A stretch of 13,606 nucleotides of DNA, taken from an uncultured Eubacteriales bacterium. GTDB taxonomy: Bacteria > Bacillota > Clostridia > Oscillospirales > CAG-382. The notes under the pieces were generated by a model that was not told where the DNA came from, searched no databases, and saw nothing but the letters and a program-made list of their open reading frames with translations. Location of the stretch: contig URSI01000014.1 of NCBI GenBank assembly GCA_900550505.1, positions 1-13,606 on the forward strand, given 5' to 3'. Position numbers and translations under genes: made by a program. Below are positions 6,796-13,456 of the stretch, piece after piece (positions within the stretch are counted from its first letter, which is position 1; every line of letters begins with the position of its first letter).

Positions 6796-8043
6796 TCAGC
6801 TCAACACTCTCCCTTCGTATATCTGTCGTCCCTCGGTTATTATCTGGTCGTACAGCGACAGCTCCGTATCCGAGACGAACGATTTATCATCTTCATCGGG
6901 AAGCGAGCATATGTAATTCGTCGCTTCCTCGTATACGACATTTATCTTTTTGAACACTATCGTATTGCCGTCGAGCACATACACCCCCTGGACCCCGTCC
7001 TTCACGCGCACCGCAGAGCGCGGCACCTTCAGTCCCTCATAAGTCCTGTGCTCTATCCGCACCGGCTGATATCTGAGAAAGTTGAACGAATCACGGTTTA
7101 CCCGGGACGAAAAGACCATCAGCACATCGTTCGTATCAGTCTGGGTAATATATCGCTCATACACCATTTCGAGCTCCGTATCCAGCGAATACGGAAACGT
7201 AACCGTATATTCCTTACCGACATCATAATCTATGGCGGTACGCTTGTCCGTCCTGACTACTATATACCACTCCGAATCATTGTACAGCTTTCCCAGAGCG
7301 CTTGATTTCAGGCTCTCATCGCTCGGCCTCTGCAACAGTTCTTCATATGAATCGATAGTGAGTTTTTCGAGCATCTCGATCGTATAACAGTACTCATAGC
7401 CGTCAGTATATGAAACGAACCAGCTTGCATTCGGTGCTACTACGCTCGTCTTTTCTCCGACAATCGACGCTTCCAAACGCCTTATCTCGTTTTCAAGTGC
7501 CTTTATCTGCACCTCAAAAGTATTCACGGCCGAAACGACCGAGTCACGCCGGTTCATATATATGAGAAGCTCGTCACGGTTCTGCACGGCCGTGGTAAAC
7601 AAGCCTTCGCCCGCGTTTATCACGGTAGTCGTGAGCAGCGAGCTGATCTTAGTGTCAAGTGCGGAAAGATCCGACGTGCTTGCGCTGGCCGACGACTTGC
7701 GCAAAAGCGATATCCGGTCGTTAAGCTCCTTTATCGTAGCCTGTATACCCGCATCGTCGGCGGCCGCATATACCGAAGCAACAGCCTGTCCGGCTGCCAC
7801 CTTTTCAAAATCATCGGCAAGGTAACACACCGTGCCTCTTGTGTTATTATACAGCACCGTTTCGTCCCGGAAAATGCACGCCGAAAGATCGAGCGTTTCG
7901 GTCACGGTAGCATACTGAGCGGTCTGGATCGTCACTATGTCGCCGACCGAAAGCACGAGCTGAAGCACTATATAAGCTATTACCAGCAGCGCGACCGCCG
8001 CCATTGCCAGCTGCCGCAACGGCTGTGACTTTTGTATTTTCAT
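6796..8043 (-). CDS. HlyD/membrane-fusion-like single-pass membrane protein in the sepF cluster
   Basis: The chosen start, ATG 8043 (MKIQKSQPLRQ), has AAGG ten bases upstream and gives 415 residues; a start at 8076 would overlap miaA. Residues ~11-33 form one membrane helix, with basic residues before it, so the bulk should face outside. A half-lipoyl-like strand set (RGTVCYLADDFEKVAAGQAV) lies at about 60-80. An alpha-helical, coiled-coil-prone stretch follows at about 85-185 (KELNDRISLLRK; EIRRLEASIVG), then a return strand (VVAPNASWFVSY). Beta-rich sequence near the C-terminus (VRIEHRTYEGLKVPRSAVRVKDGVQGVYVL) resembles the barrel/YknX part of HlyD adaptors. Membrane-fusion proteins usually pair with an ABC or RND transporter, but none is encoded here. 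Position 13 bases after miaA and touching yggS suggests a role with envelope growth or division rather than export. That role is inference; the fold assignment is moderately sure. Confidence 0.75.
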   Translation of the reverse strand: MKIQKSQPLRQLAMAAVALLVIAYIVLQLVLSVGDIVTIQTAQYATVTETLDLSACIFRDETVLYNNTRGTVCYLADDFEKVAAGQAVASVYAAADDAGIQATIKELNDRISLLRKSSASASTSDLSALDTKISSLLTTTVINAGEGLFTTAVQNRDELLIYMNRRDSVVSAVNTFEVQIKALENEIRRLEASIVGEKTSVVAPNASWFVSYTDGYEYCYTIEMLEKLTIDSYEELLQRPSDESLKSSALGKLYNDSEWYIVVRTDKRTAIDYDVGKEYTVTFPYSLDTELEMVYERYITQTDTNDVLMVFSSRVNRDSFNFLRYQPVRIEHRTYEGLKVPRSAVRVKDGVQGVYVLDGNTIVFKKINVVYEEATNYICSLPDEDDKSFVSDTELSLYDQIITEGRQIYEGRVLS

Positions 8044-8056
8044 GTTGCAGATACCT

Positions 8057-9004
8057 TCAGCATCTCGGCGACTCAAATGCCGCTGCGATCGTTTCTATGG
8101 TCTGCTCATCCACAGGTTCGCCCGCATCGAGTCTCATATCCATATCCATACGCGCAAAATACGTTTCCTGACGTTTTGCGTAGTTTCGCGTATTCTGTTT
8201 TATCTGATCCGTCGCTTCTTCAAGTGTACACTGTCCTGAAAGATACGGAAGCAATTCCTTATAGCCTATCGCCTGAGAAGCCGTTGGCGCATCGGCAAGC
8301 CCGGCTGCGTAAAGCTCCCTTGCTTCTTCAACCAGACCCTGTGACATAAACTCGTCAACTCTCGCATTGATACGCTCATAAAGCACATCCCGTTCAAAAT
8401 CAAGATACACCTTGAATGCGTCAAAATCCGATTCCTTTTGCTGGGAACGTCTGTTCCACTCGCTCATAGTCACCTGTGTCATGCGGTATATCTCGATCGC
8501 TCTCACCACACGCTTGACATTATTGGGATGTATAGCCGCTGCCGCCTGAGGATCAAACGAGGCAAGCAATCTGTGAAGATATTCATTGCCCTTCTGCTGT
8601 GCCAGCGACGACAGCTGCGCACGGAGCTGGGGATTGGTGCGTATCTCCGGCAGTATCACATCCTTGATCAGCATATCTATGTAAAGTCCGGTACCGCCCG
8701 CCAAAATCGGGACCTTCCCGCGGGAACAGATATCCTCCGCACACTGCTTTGCAAGAGCCTTGAAATTGTGTACCGAAAATGACTGAGATATATCAAGTAT
8801 GTCTACCAAATGGTGCTTTATCCTTGCGCGGACATCTGCGGAAGGCTTTGCCGTTCCGATATCCATTCCGCGATAAACCTGCATTGAATCCGCGGATATT
8901 ATCTCACCGTTCAGCCGCTCGGCCAATGCACACGCAAGTGCGGACTTCCCGGACGCCGTGGGACCGGCTATCACCAGTATGGGTATTTTTTTGTCTGTCG
9001 TCAT
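8057..9004 (-). CDS. miaA: tRNA dimethylallyltransferase (i6A37 synthase)
   Basis: MiaA transfers a dimethylallyl group to N6 of A37 in tRNAs reading UNN codons. I start it at ATG 9004 (MTTDKKIPILVIAGPT, 315 residues) because AAGGGGG sits seven bases upstream; a TTG two codons earlier is a poorer start. Motifs in order: P-loop GPTASGKS at 14-21, ISADSMQVYRGMDIGTAKP, HHLVDI, AGGTGLYIDML at about 104-114, KRVVRAIEIY, QAIGYKELLPYL, and the QNTRNYAKRQETYF tRNA-binding helix. Length matches the family. It follows queA by 64 bases and precedes the HlyD-like gene by 13. A hfq gene, often next to miaA in other bacteria, is absent. Confidence 0.97.
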   Translation of the reverse strand: MTTDKKIPILVIAGPTASGKSALACALAERLNGEIISADSMQVYRGMDIGTAKPSADVRARIKHHLVDILDISQSFSVHNFKALAKQCAEDICSRGKVPILAGGTGLYIDMLIKDVILPEIRTNPQLRAQLSSLAQQKGNEYLHRLLASFDPQAAAAIHPNNVKRVVRAIEIYRMTQVTMSEWNRRSQQKESDFDAFKVYLDFERDVLYERINARVDEFMSQGLVEEARELYAAGLADAPTASQAIGYKELLPYLSGQCTLEEATDQIKQNTRNYAKRQETYFARMDMDMRLDAGEPVDEQTIETIAAAFESPRC

Positions 9005-9042
9005 TTTCAAGCCCCCTTGGCTGCGTGTGTTTAAACTTATGC

Positions 9043-9087
9043 CATAGCGTGCCCGCTCTCATCCTGGATCACGCTATGAGCATAGCG
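9043..9087 (-). repeat. Three inverted copies of CATAGCG forming two competing hairpins at the queA end
   Basis: On the plus strand CATAGCGTG (9043-9051), CACGCTATG (9070-9078) and CATAGCG (9081-9087) occur in a row. The first two can pair over nine bases around an 18-base loop; the second and third pair over seven bases with a two-base loop. The two structures share the middle copy, so they exclude each other. The elements cover the last codons of queA, its stop, and the leader of miaA. No T-run follows, so a classical terminator is unlikely. RNA processing or translational control of miaA is possible. Confidence 0.55.
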
Positions 9088-10097
9088 TCTCCGAACGAAA
9101 AAAAGCGGTACCTGTTCTCAACCGCGTGCGCATATGCGCTCATCATCGTCTCATAACCGCCGAAAGCGCACACGAGCATAAGCAGCGAGCTCTCGGGCAA
9201 ATGAAAATTAGTTATCAGCGCGTCCGTAGCCTTGAAACGGTACGGAGGATATATGAATATCCCCGTTTCTCCCTCAAACGGTCTGACGACTCCGTCACAG
9301 TCCGATACCGTTTCCATCACACGGCACGACGTGGTCCCGACACACACGATGCGTCCGCCGTCGCGTCTGGCGGCATTGATGGTATCGGCGGTCTGCTGCG
9401 TCACCTTTATGTATTCCTTGTGCATGGCATGCGCCGTGATATCCTCGCACTTTACCGGTCTGAATGTTCCTATGCCGACATGGAGCAACACCCTTGCGGT
9501 GATAACTCCCTTGTCTTTAAGCTTTTCGAGCAATTCCGGCGTAAAATGCAGTCCCGCAGTGGGCGCTGCGGCGCTCCCCTCGGTACGCGCGTATACAGTC
9601 TGATAACGGCTGCCGTCTTCAAGTCTTTCATGTATATACGGCGGCAGCGGCATCACGCCTATCTCGTCTAACAGCTCATTGAAAACGCCTTCATATTCAA
9701 ATCGCACGTCGCGCAGACCGTCCTCTGTCGTTCCGACGACAACGCCGCGCATCCTGCCGAAATCCACCACGTCCCCCACACGCGTCTTTTTGCCGGGGCG
9801 TGTCATGCAGCGCCAAACATCGCCCTCCAGCCTTGACAGCAGGAGCACCTCCGCCTGTGTACCTGAAGCCGTGCGTCCCATCAGTCTGGCGGGAATAACT
9901 TTAGTCTCGTTTATAACGAGGCAATCACCGGCGTTCAGATATTCAACAATGTCCGAAAAATGCCTGTCCGCCTCCGTTTTGTCGCCGCGTCCGACGACAA
10001 GCAGTCTTGAGGCGTCACGACGGTCTGTCGGTGTCTGGGCTATCAGCTCCTGCGGCAGGTCATATCGGTATGATGAAAGTTTTGTCAGATCGGGCAT
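9069..10097 (-). CDS. queA: S-adenosylmethionine:tRNA ribosyltransferase-isomerase
   Basis: QueA transfers and isomerises the ribosyl part of SAM onto 7-aminomethyl-7-deazaguanine in tRNA, making epoxyqueuosine at wobble position 34. The product has 342 residues, the usual length, starting at ATG 10097 (MPDLTKLSSYRYDLPQELIAQTP). Recognisable blocks: RRDASRLLVV, FSDIVEYLNAGDCLVINETKVIPARLMG, YQTVYARTEGSAAAPTAGLHFT split by conserved prolines, LLHVGIGTFRPVK, HAMHKEYIKV and TDALITNFHLPESSLLMLVCAFGG near the C-terminus. The ribosome site is weak (GGAAA about ten bases upstream). It is the first gene of the long leftward block, next to the best promoter in the window. tgt, queF or queG, which would complete queuosine synthesis or salvage, are not in the window. 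Confidence 0.97.
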   Translation of the reverse strand: MPDLTKLSSYRYDLPQELIAQTPTDRRDASRLLVVGRGDKTEADRHFSDIVEYLNAGDCLVINETKVIPARLMGRTASGTQAEVLLLSRLEGDVWRCMTRPGKKTRVGDVVDFGRMRGVVVGTTEDGLRDVRFEYEGVFNELLDEIGVMPLPPYIHERLEDGSRYQTVYARTEGSAAAPTAGLHFTPELLEKLKDKGVITARVLLHVGIGTFRPVKCEDITAHAMHKEYIKVTQQTADTINAARRDGGRIVCVGTTSCRVMETVSDCDGVVRPFEGETGIFIYPPYRFKATDALITNFHLPESSLLMLVCAFGGYETMMSAYAHAVENRYRFFSFGDAMLIA

Positions 10098-10107
10098 CTT
10101 TTCACGC

Positions 10108-10126
10108 TTTCCGCTTATTTTCCGCT
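10108..10126 (-). repeat. Two direct copies of AGCGGAAA in the queA leader
   Basis: AGCGGAAA (minus strand) occurs at 10126-10119 and 10115-10108, period 11, immediately before the queA start. The copies are purine-rich and the nearer one serves as the only ribosome-site-like sequence. They might be a binding site or standby site; chance is not excluded. Confidence 0.3.
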
Positions 10127-10164
10127 CACGCGTACCGCACGGCGGAATAAACTGATATAGGCAA

Positions 10165-10175
10165 GGTACTATACC
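10165..10175. promoter_or_regulatory. Short palindrome GGTACTATACC near the predicted queA transcription start
   Basis: GGTA and TACC arms flank three bases, placing a small inverted repeat about where transcription from the leftward promoter should begin. It could be an operator for queA and/or dapA. The arms are only four bases, so it is weak evidence. Confidence 0.25.
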
Positions 10176-10180
10176 GTGTT

Positions 10181-10209
10181 ATTATACTACTATCAGAGTA
10201 ATTATGCAA
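10181..10209 (-). promoter_or_regulatory. Sigma-A-type promoter for the leftward queA block
   Basis: On the minus strand TTGCAT (10209-10204) is separated by exactly 17 bases from a perfect TATAAT (10186-10181). The expected transcription start is near 10174, leaving a leader of roughly 75 bases to queA. It is the best promoter-like pair I found and probably drives queA and the genes after it. It overlaps the region from which dapA must be transcribed in the other direction. Confidence 0.6.
10183..10188 (+). promoter_or_regulatory. Possible -10 element for dapA
   Basis: TATACT on the plus strand overlaps the leftward -10 box. Sequence 17-19 bases upstream (TAGGCA/GGCAAG) is a poor -35 match. 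If used, the dapA leader would be about 65 bases. The two promoters would then compete, since their -10 boxes share bases. Confidence 0.3.
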
Positions 10210-10243
10210 CACGGGTTTACAAATTTTCCGCAAATCTTCACAC

Positions 10244-10248
10244 GGAGG
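10244..10248 (+). promoter_or_regulatory. Ribosome binding site of dapA, deciding the start
   Basis: GGAGG lies 12 bases before ATG 10261, a slightly long spacing. A closer ATG at 10256 is out of frame and ends after two codons (ATG CAA TGA, overlapping the dapA start). An in-frame ATG at 10204 lies upstream of this site and would put GGAGG inside the gene, so 10261 is preferred. Confidence 0.6.
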
Positions 10249-10260
10249 CAAATCGATGCA

Positions 10261-11148
10261 ATGAAAAAAAGGACGCTCTTCACAGGCGCGGCGACAGCGC
10301 TCGTAACACCATTCAGACACGGCAGAATAGACTATCCCGCACTTGCCAAAATCATTGAAGCTCAAATAAATGCCGGCATACGTGCGCTCATAGTATGCGG
10401 CACCACCGGTGAGCCGTGCTCTTTGTCCTCAAAGGAAAGAACATCCCTGTTGGAATTCGCGCTTGACTGTGCGGACAAACGCGCCGTAATGATCGCCGGG
10501 ACCGGCACCAGCGACACCGTAAGGACGTGCCGTTTGACACGCGAAGCGGCAAAACTGGGCTACGATGCCGCACTCGTGGTCACTCCATACTACAATAAAA
10601 CTTCACAGCGCGGGCTTATATTACACTATTCGGAAGTTGCAAAGAGCGCCGATATCCCGCTGATAGTATACAACGTCCCGGCACGCACGGGGCTGAACGT
10701 CGAACCCGGCACCTATGCCGAGCTTGCCAAAATAGAAAACGTCACCGCAGTCAAAGAAGCGTCCGAAAGCACGGATCAGCTTGCGGGCGCGCTTATTTCA
10801 TGCGGCGACGTCTTGGATGTCTACTGCGGAAGCGACAACCGCGCGGCATTGGCAATGCAGCTCGGTGCGCGGGGCGTTATATCCGTAGTATCCAATCTTA
10901 TTCCTCAAACCATGGTAAATCTGTGTGAACTGTACGTGCACGGAAAATATAACGAAGCAGCCGAGCTCTTCGCCCGTATAAAGCCGTTGGCGGCAGCGAT
11001 GTTCTGTGATGTCAGCCCCGTTCCCGTAAAATACGCTCTTTCTCTGACCGGCATCTGCAAAGATCAGATAAGGCTACCGCTTGCTCCGTTGGATGAAGCC
11101 GCAAAAAAGCAGGTCCATGAAGCGATAGCAGCCTTTAAACCTTTTTAA
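10261..11148 (+). CDS. dapA: 4-hydroxy-tetrahydrodipicolinate synthase
   Basis: DapA condenses pyruvate with aspartate semialdehyde, the first committed step to diaminopimelate and lysine. From ATG 10261 the product has 295 residues, standard for the family, and begins MKKRTLFTGAATALVTPF. Key residues are present: CGTTGEP with Thr48/Thr49, VVTPYYNKTSQRG at 106-118, VYNVPARTG with Tyr137 and Arg142, and AVKEAS with the Schiff-base Lys165. CGSDN and GARGVISVVSN follow in the barrel. These match true DapA better than sialate lyase or keto-deoxy-sugar aldolases, although the fold is shared. It is the only plus-strand gene, divergent from queA and convergent with the hydroxyacid dehydrogenase 12 bases beyond its stop. 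No lysine riboswitch is visible in its short leader. Confidence 0.95.
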   Translation: MKKRTLFTGAATALVTPFRHGRIDYPALAKIIEAQINAGIRALIVCGTTGEPCSLSSKERTSLLEFALDCADKRAVMIAGTGTSDTVRTCRLTREAAKLGYDAALVVTPYYNKTSQRGLILHYSEVAKSADIPLIVYNVPARTGLNVEPGTYAELAKIENVTAVKEASESTDQLAGALISCGDVLDVYCGSDNRAALAMQLGARGVISVVSNLIPQTMVNLCELYVHGKYNEAAELFARIKPLAAAMFCDVSPVPVKYALSLTGICKDQIRLPLAPLDEAAKKQVHEAIAAFKPF

Positions 11149-11160
11149 ACAGAAAGCCTT

Positions 11161-12138
11161 CTACGCCATTTTGGCGAGCATATCACGTGTCACCTCGGCG
11201 ATCATCCGCTCGCCGCTCAGGAACCTTTCTATCTCCTCGCATACATGATGACCTATACGCCTGAGCCCGTTTTGCGAAAGTCCGGCCAGATGCGGGGTCA
11301 ATATAACATTGGGTATGCTCCTGAGGGGGCTGTCGGCAGCCGGAGGCTCCGGATCCGTAACGTCAAGACACGCATATTTCAGGTTACCCGCCCTCATATG
11401 CGCCGCCAGCGCCTGCTCATCGATCAACGCTCCGCGTGCAGTATTGATAAGCACGGCGTCCTTTTTCATAAGACCGAGCGTCCCGGCGTTGAACATATGG
11501 AACGTCTCCGGGAGCGACGGTGCGTGTACGGACACTATATCGCACGTCCGGAGCAGTTCTTCAAACTCCACCTTTTCCGCACCCGCTTCCCGTATGGCGT
11601 CAGCACTCATGAAAGGATCGTACACAACGACATCGACAAGAAAATTGCGCATGAGTTCTGCGTAATGCCGGCCCGCCCATCCGAAACCGACCACGCCCAC
11701 TCTCAGGTCATAAAGCTCGCGGATATTTTCCTTGCCCTCGTTCCAGCCTCCCTTTGAGATATTTTCATTGAGAGCGTAGAAATTTTTGGAGGCGGAGATC
11801 GTAAACCCCAGAGCCGTCTCGGCAACGCCCATACCCAGCGGGGCATTTGAGCTTGTGACGCGTATTCCCCTGTTCCAGAGTTCATCGGAAACTATCGGCT
11901 TCACGCTGCCGGCGGCGTGACACACCAGCCTAAGCTCCGGCGCTTCGTTGAGCGCGGCGGCATCAAGCGTGGTATTTCCCCACGAGGTGATGGCAACAGT
12001 GGCGTTTTTCAGAGCCTTATTCTGACCGCAGCCGTCGTTGAATGAAAGCTCACCGAGCTTTGAGAGCCTTGCAAGTGTCTTTTCCGACATAACCATTTCG
12101 CGCGTGGTTTTGTCCATGATCAGAGATATTCTTTCCAT
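11161..12138 (-). CDS. D-isomer-specific 2-hydroxyacid dehydrogenase, NAD-dependent
   Basis: Enzymes of this family reduce 2-keto acids to D-2-hydroxyacids, or the reverse, with NAD(H). The product has 325 residues from ATG 12138. The Rossmann motif VGVVGFGWAG has glycines at 151, 153 and 156, with Asp174 (VYDPF) at the end of the second strand, favouring NAD over NADP. The catalytic set is complete: Arg235 in INTARGAL, Glu264 in DPEPP, His283 in TPHLAG. It resembles phosphoglycerate/glyoxylate-reductase-type members, but no ACT domain is present, so it is not a standard SerA. Its ATG overlaps the stop of the enolase-superfamily gene (TGATG), with AAAGGA about 11 bases upstream, so the two are coupled and likely act in one pathway. 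The substrate cannot be told from sequence. Confidence 0.9.
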   Translation of the reverse strand: MERISLIMDKTTREMVMSEKTLARLSKLGELSFNDGCGQNKALKNATVAITSWGNTTLDAAALNEAPELRLVCHAAGSVKPIVSDELWNRGIRVTSSNAPLGMGVAETALGFTISASKNFYALNENISKGGWNEGKENIRELYDLRVGVVGFGWAGRHYAELMRNFLVDVVVYDPFMSADAIREAGAEKVEFEELLRTCDIVSVHAPSLPETFHMFNAGTLGLMKKDAVLINTARGALIDEQALAAHMRAGNLKYACLDVTDPEPPAADSPLRSIPNVILTPHLAGLSQNGLRRIGHHVCEEIERFLSGERMIAEVTRDMLAKMA

Positions 12139-13394
12139 CAGTAACCGTTCCTTTCAAACAGAGGGCACCTGTCAAAAAATCCGGCGCCCGCATCAAAGCC
12201 ACCGTTCTGCGGCTCGGTATACGTCACCGAGTGCGGAAGGAGTTTTTTCATTTCTTCCCATCTCACATAATTCTGATGTCCATTGACCTCAAGGCACCCG
12301 CACCGCATCCCTTTCAGCGGTTCCAGCCTTGAAGCAAACTGTCTGTTCCACTCAACAAGAAGCGGATTGACCGTCAGGTCGGCGCAGAAGCACGCAGCGC
12401 CCGCTTCATACGCGGCGGCAGCCATCATAAAACTCACGCTGAAGGTCTTTGCCGCCGGCTTGAGTGCAACCGCCCTGTATCCGAGCCCGATCCTTTCCCG
12501 GACATCCTCAAGCGAATGCGCGCTTTCATCTGCCGCCACGCACACGCCGAGCGACGAAACATCGGTCCTATCATCAGGCGCAAACGGCTCTTCAAGCAGC
12601 ACTATGTGCCGCAATGCGCCTATGTCCCTTGCATGATCCAGCAAAGCGCCTATACGTTCGGGCGTATCATATCTGCCATTCGCGTCAAGATAATACTTGA
12701 CGTGCCCGTCGTCGGTCATATCCGTCAAATAACCGTCGGCGGCATTATGTATCTCGGAAAGTCTGCGTTTGTCCCATTCGAGCATCGCATCGGGATCCCC
12801 GCCTTCAGGGCTGTTACCGATCTTTATTTTGAGCAAAGCGGTGCCGCCGGCAAGTATATCCCTCAGTTCTGCGGGACCTACGCCATAGCTTATCAGCGGG
12901 ATATGCGCAAGCTTTTCACTTCTGAAGCTCATGGATTTTTTTGCATATGAAGGGATTATGCCTTCAAATTGCACGATTCCCTGATCGTGCGCCCACATCA
13001 TCCAAAGCGCGGCGTCCAGCCCCACAAGTGCGTTCAGCACAAAAGTAGGCTTTACCTTCATACCGCACAGCAAGGATGCGTCGGAAAAAAGCCCGACCGA
13101 CTCGGAGGTAAAAAGCACGTCGGGGCGCGGCACGTTTTTTCCTCTGATTTTTTTCAGCGCAAGCTCGGTGACCTCGCTCATCAGCCGGTTTGACTCCGCA
13201 GGACCGAACCGTTCAAAAACACCCGAATCCGACCAGAGCGGGCTTTGCACACCCGGGCACGAACAACAGAATCCGTTCTCTCCCTCCAGCATCACTACCG
13301 TCTGCCAGAGCTCGTCTATGTAATGCCCTTTAAACCCGAACGGACTTTTCAGTTTTTCTCTTACGACATATGATGATGCATTTCTGATCTTCAC
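12138..13394 (-). CDS. Enolase-superfamily enzyme, mandelate racemase/muconate-lactonizing type
   Basis: MR/MLE enzymes abstract a proton next to a carboxylate held by Mg2+, giving dehydration, epimerisation or cycloisomerisation. The product has 418 residues from GTG 13394, the first start after an in-frame TGA; a GGGAG about 13 bases upstream could be its ribosome site. The N-terminal capping domain covers about 1-150. In the barrel I see LLKIKIG (Lys189/Lys191), YLDANGR (Asp237), LLEEPF (Glu268/269), VAADES (Asp289/Glu290) and AVALKPA (Lys312). These fit three metal-binding acids plus a lysine on each face, as in the MLE/dipeptide-epimerase subgroup, rather than the His-Asp dyad of mandelate racemase. 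The C-terminus has several cysteines (ACFC, MRCGCLEVNG). At 418 residues it is longer than the ~360 of epimerases. The function is unassigned; coupling to the dehydrogenase suggests acid-sugar or hydroxyacid metabolism. Confidence 0.85.
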   Translation of the reverse strand: MKIRNASSYVVREKLKSPFGFKGHYIDELWQTVVMLEGENGFCCSCPGVQSPLWSDSGVFERFGPAESNRLMSEVTELALKKIRGKNVPRPDVLFTSESVGLFSDASLLCGMKVKPTFVLNALVGLDAALWMMWAHDQGIVQFEGIIPSYAKKSMSFRSEKLAHIPLISYGVGPAELRDILAGGTALLKIKIGNSPEGGDPDAMLEWDKRRLSEIHNAADGYLTDMTDDGHVKYYLDANGRYDTPERIGALLDHARDIGALRHIVLLEEPFAPDDRTDVSSLGVCVAADESAHSLEDVRERIGLGYRAVALKPAAKTFSVSFMMAAAAYEAGAACFCADLTVNPLLVEWNRQFASRLEPLKGMRCGCLEVNGHQNYVRWEEMKKLLPHSVTYTEPQNGGFDAGAGFFDRCPLFERNGY

Positions 13395-13417
13395 CGCGTC
13401 TTTTCATCTCCCGAAGC

Positions 13418-13451
13418 ATACCGATACATCCGTACACCTGTGCGTCGGTAT
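13418..13451. repeat. Inverted repeat ATACCGA/TCGGTAT upstream of the enolase-superfamily gene
   Basis: ATACCGA (13418-13424) and TCGGTAT (13445-13451) are perfect seven-base inverted arms around 20 bases, in the 62-base gap between the end gene and the GTG start. Centre-to-centre spacing is 27 bases, between two and three DNA turns. No T-run follows, so it is not a convincing terminator. It could be an operator for a local regulator of the two-gene unit. Confidence 0.4.
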
Positions 13452-13456
13452 ATATT

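Noticed and set aside
9126..9671. Plus-strand open frame of 181 codons opposite queA
   Set aside because: The minus strand carries conserved QueA blocks over the whole stretch; the plus frame is a compositional shadow.
10204..10260. Extended N-terminus of dapA from ATG 10204
   Set aside because: The extra 19 residues are not DapA-like, the GGAGG lies after this ATG, and the leftward -35 box overlaps it.
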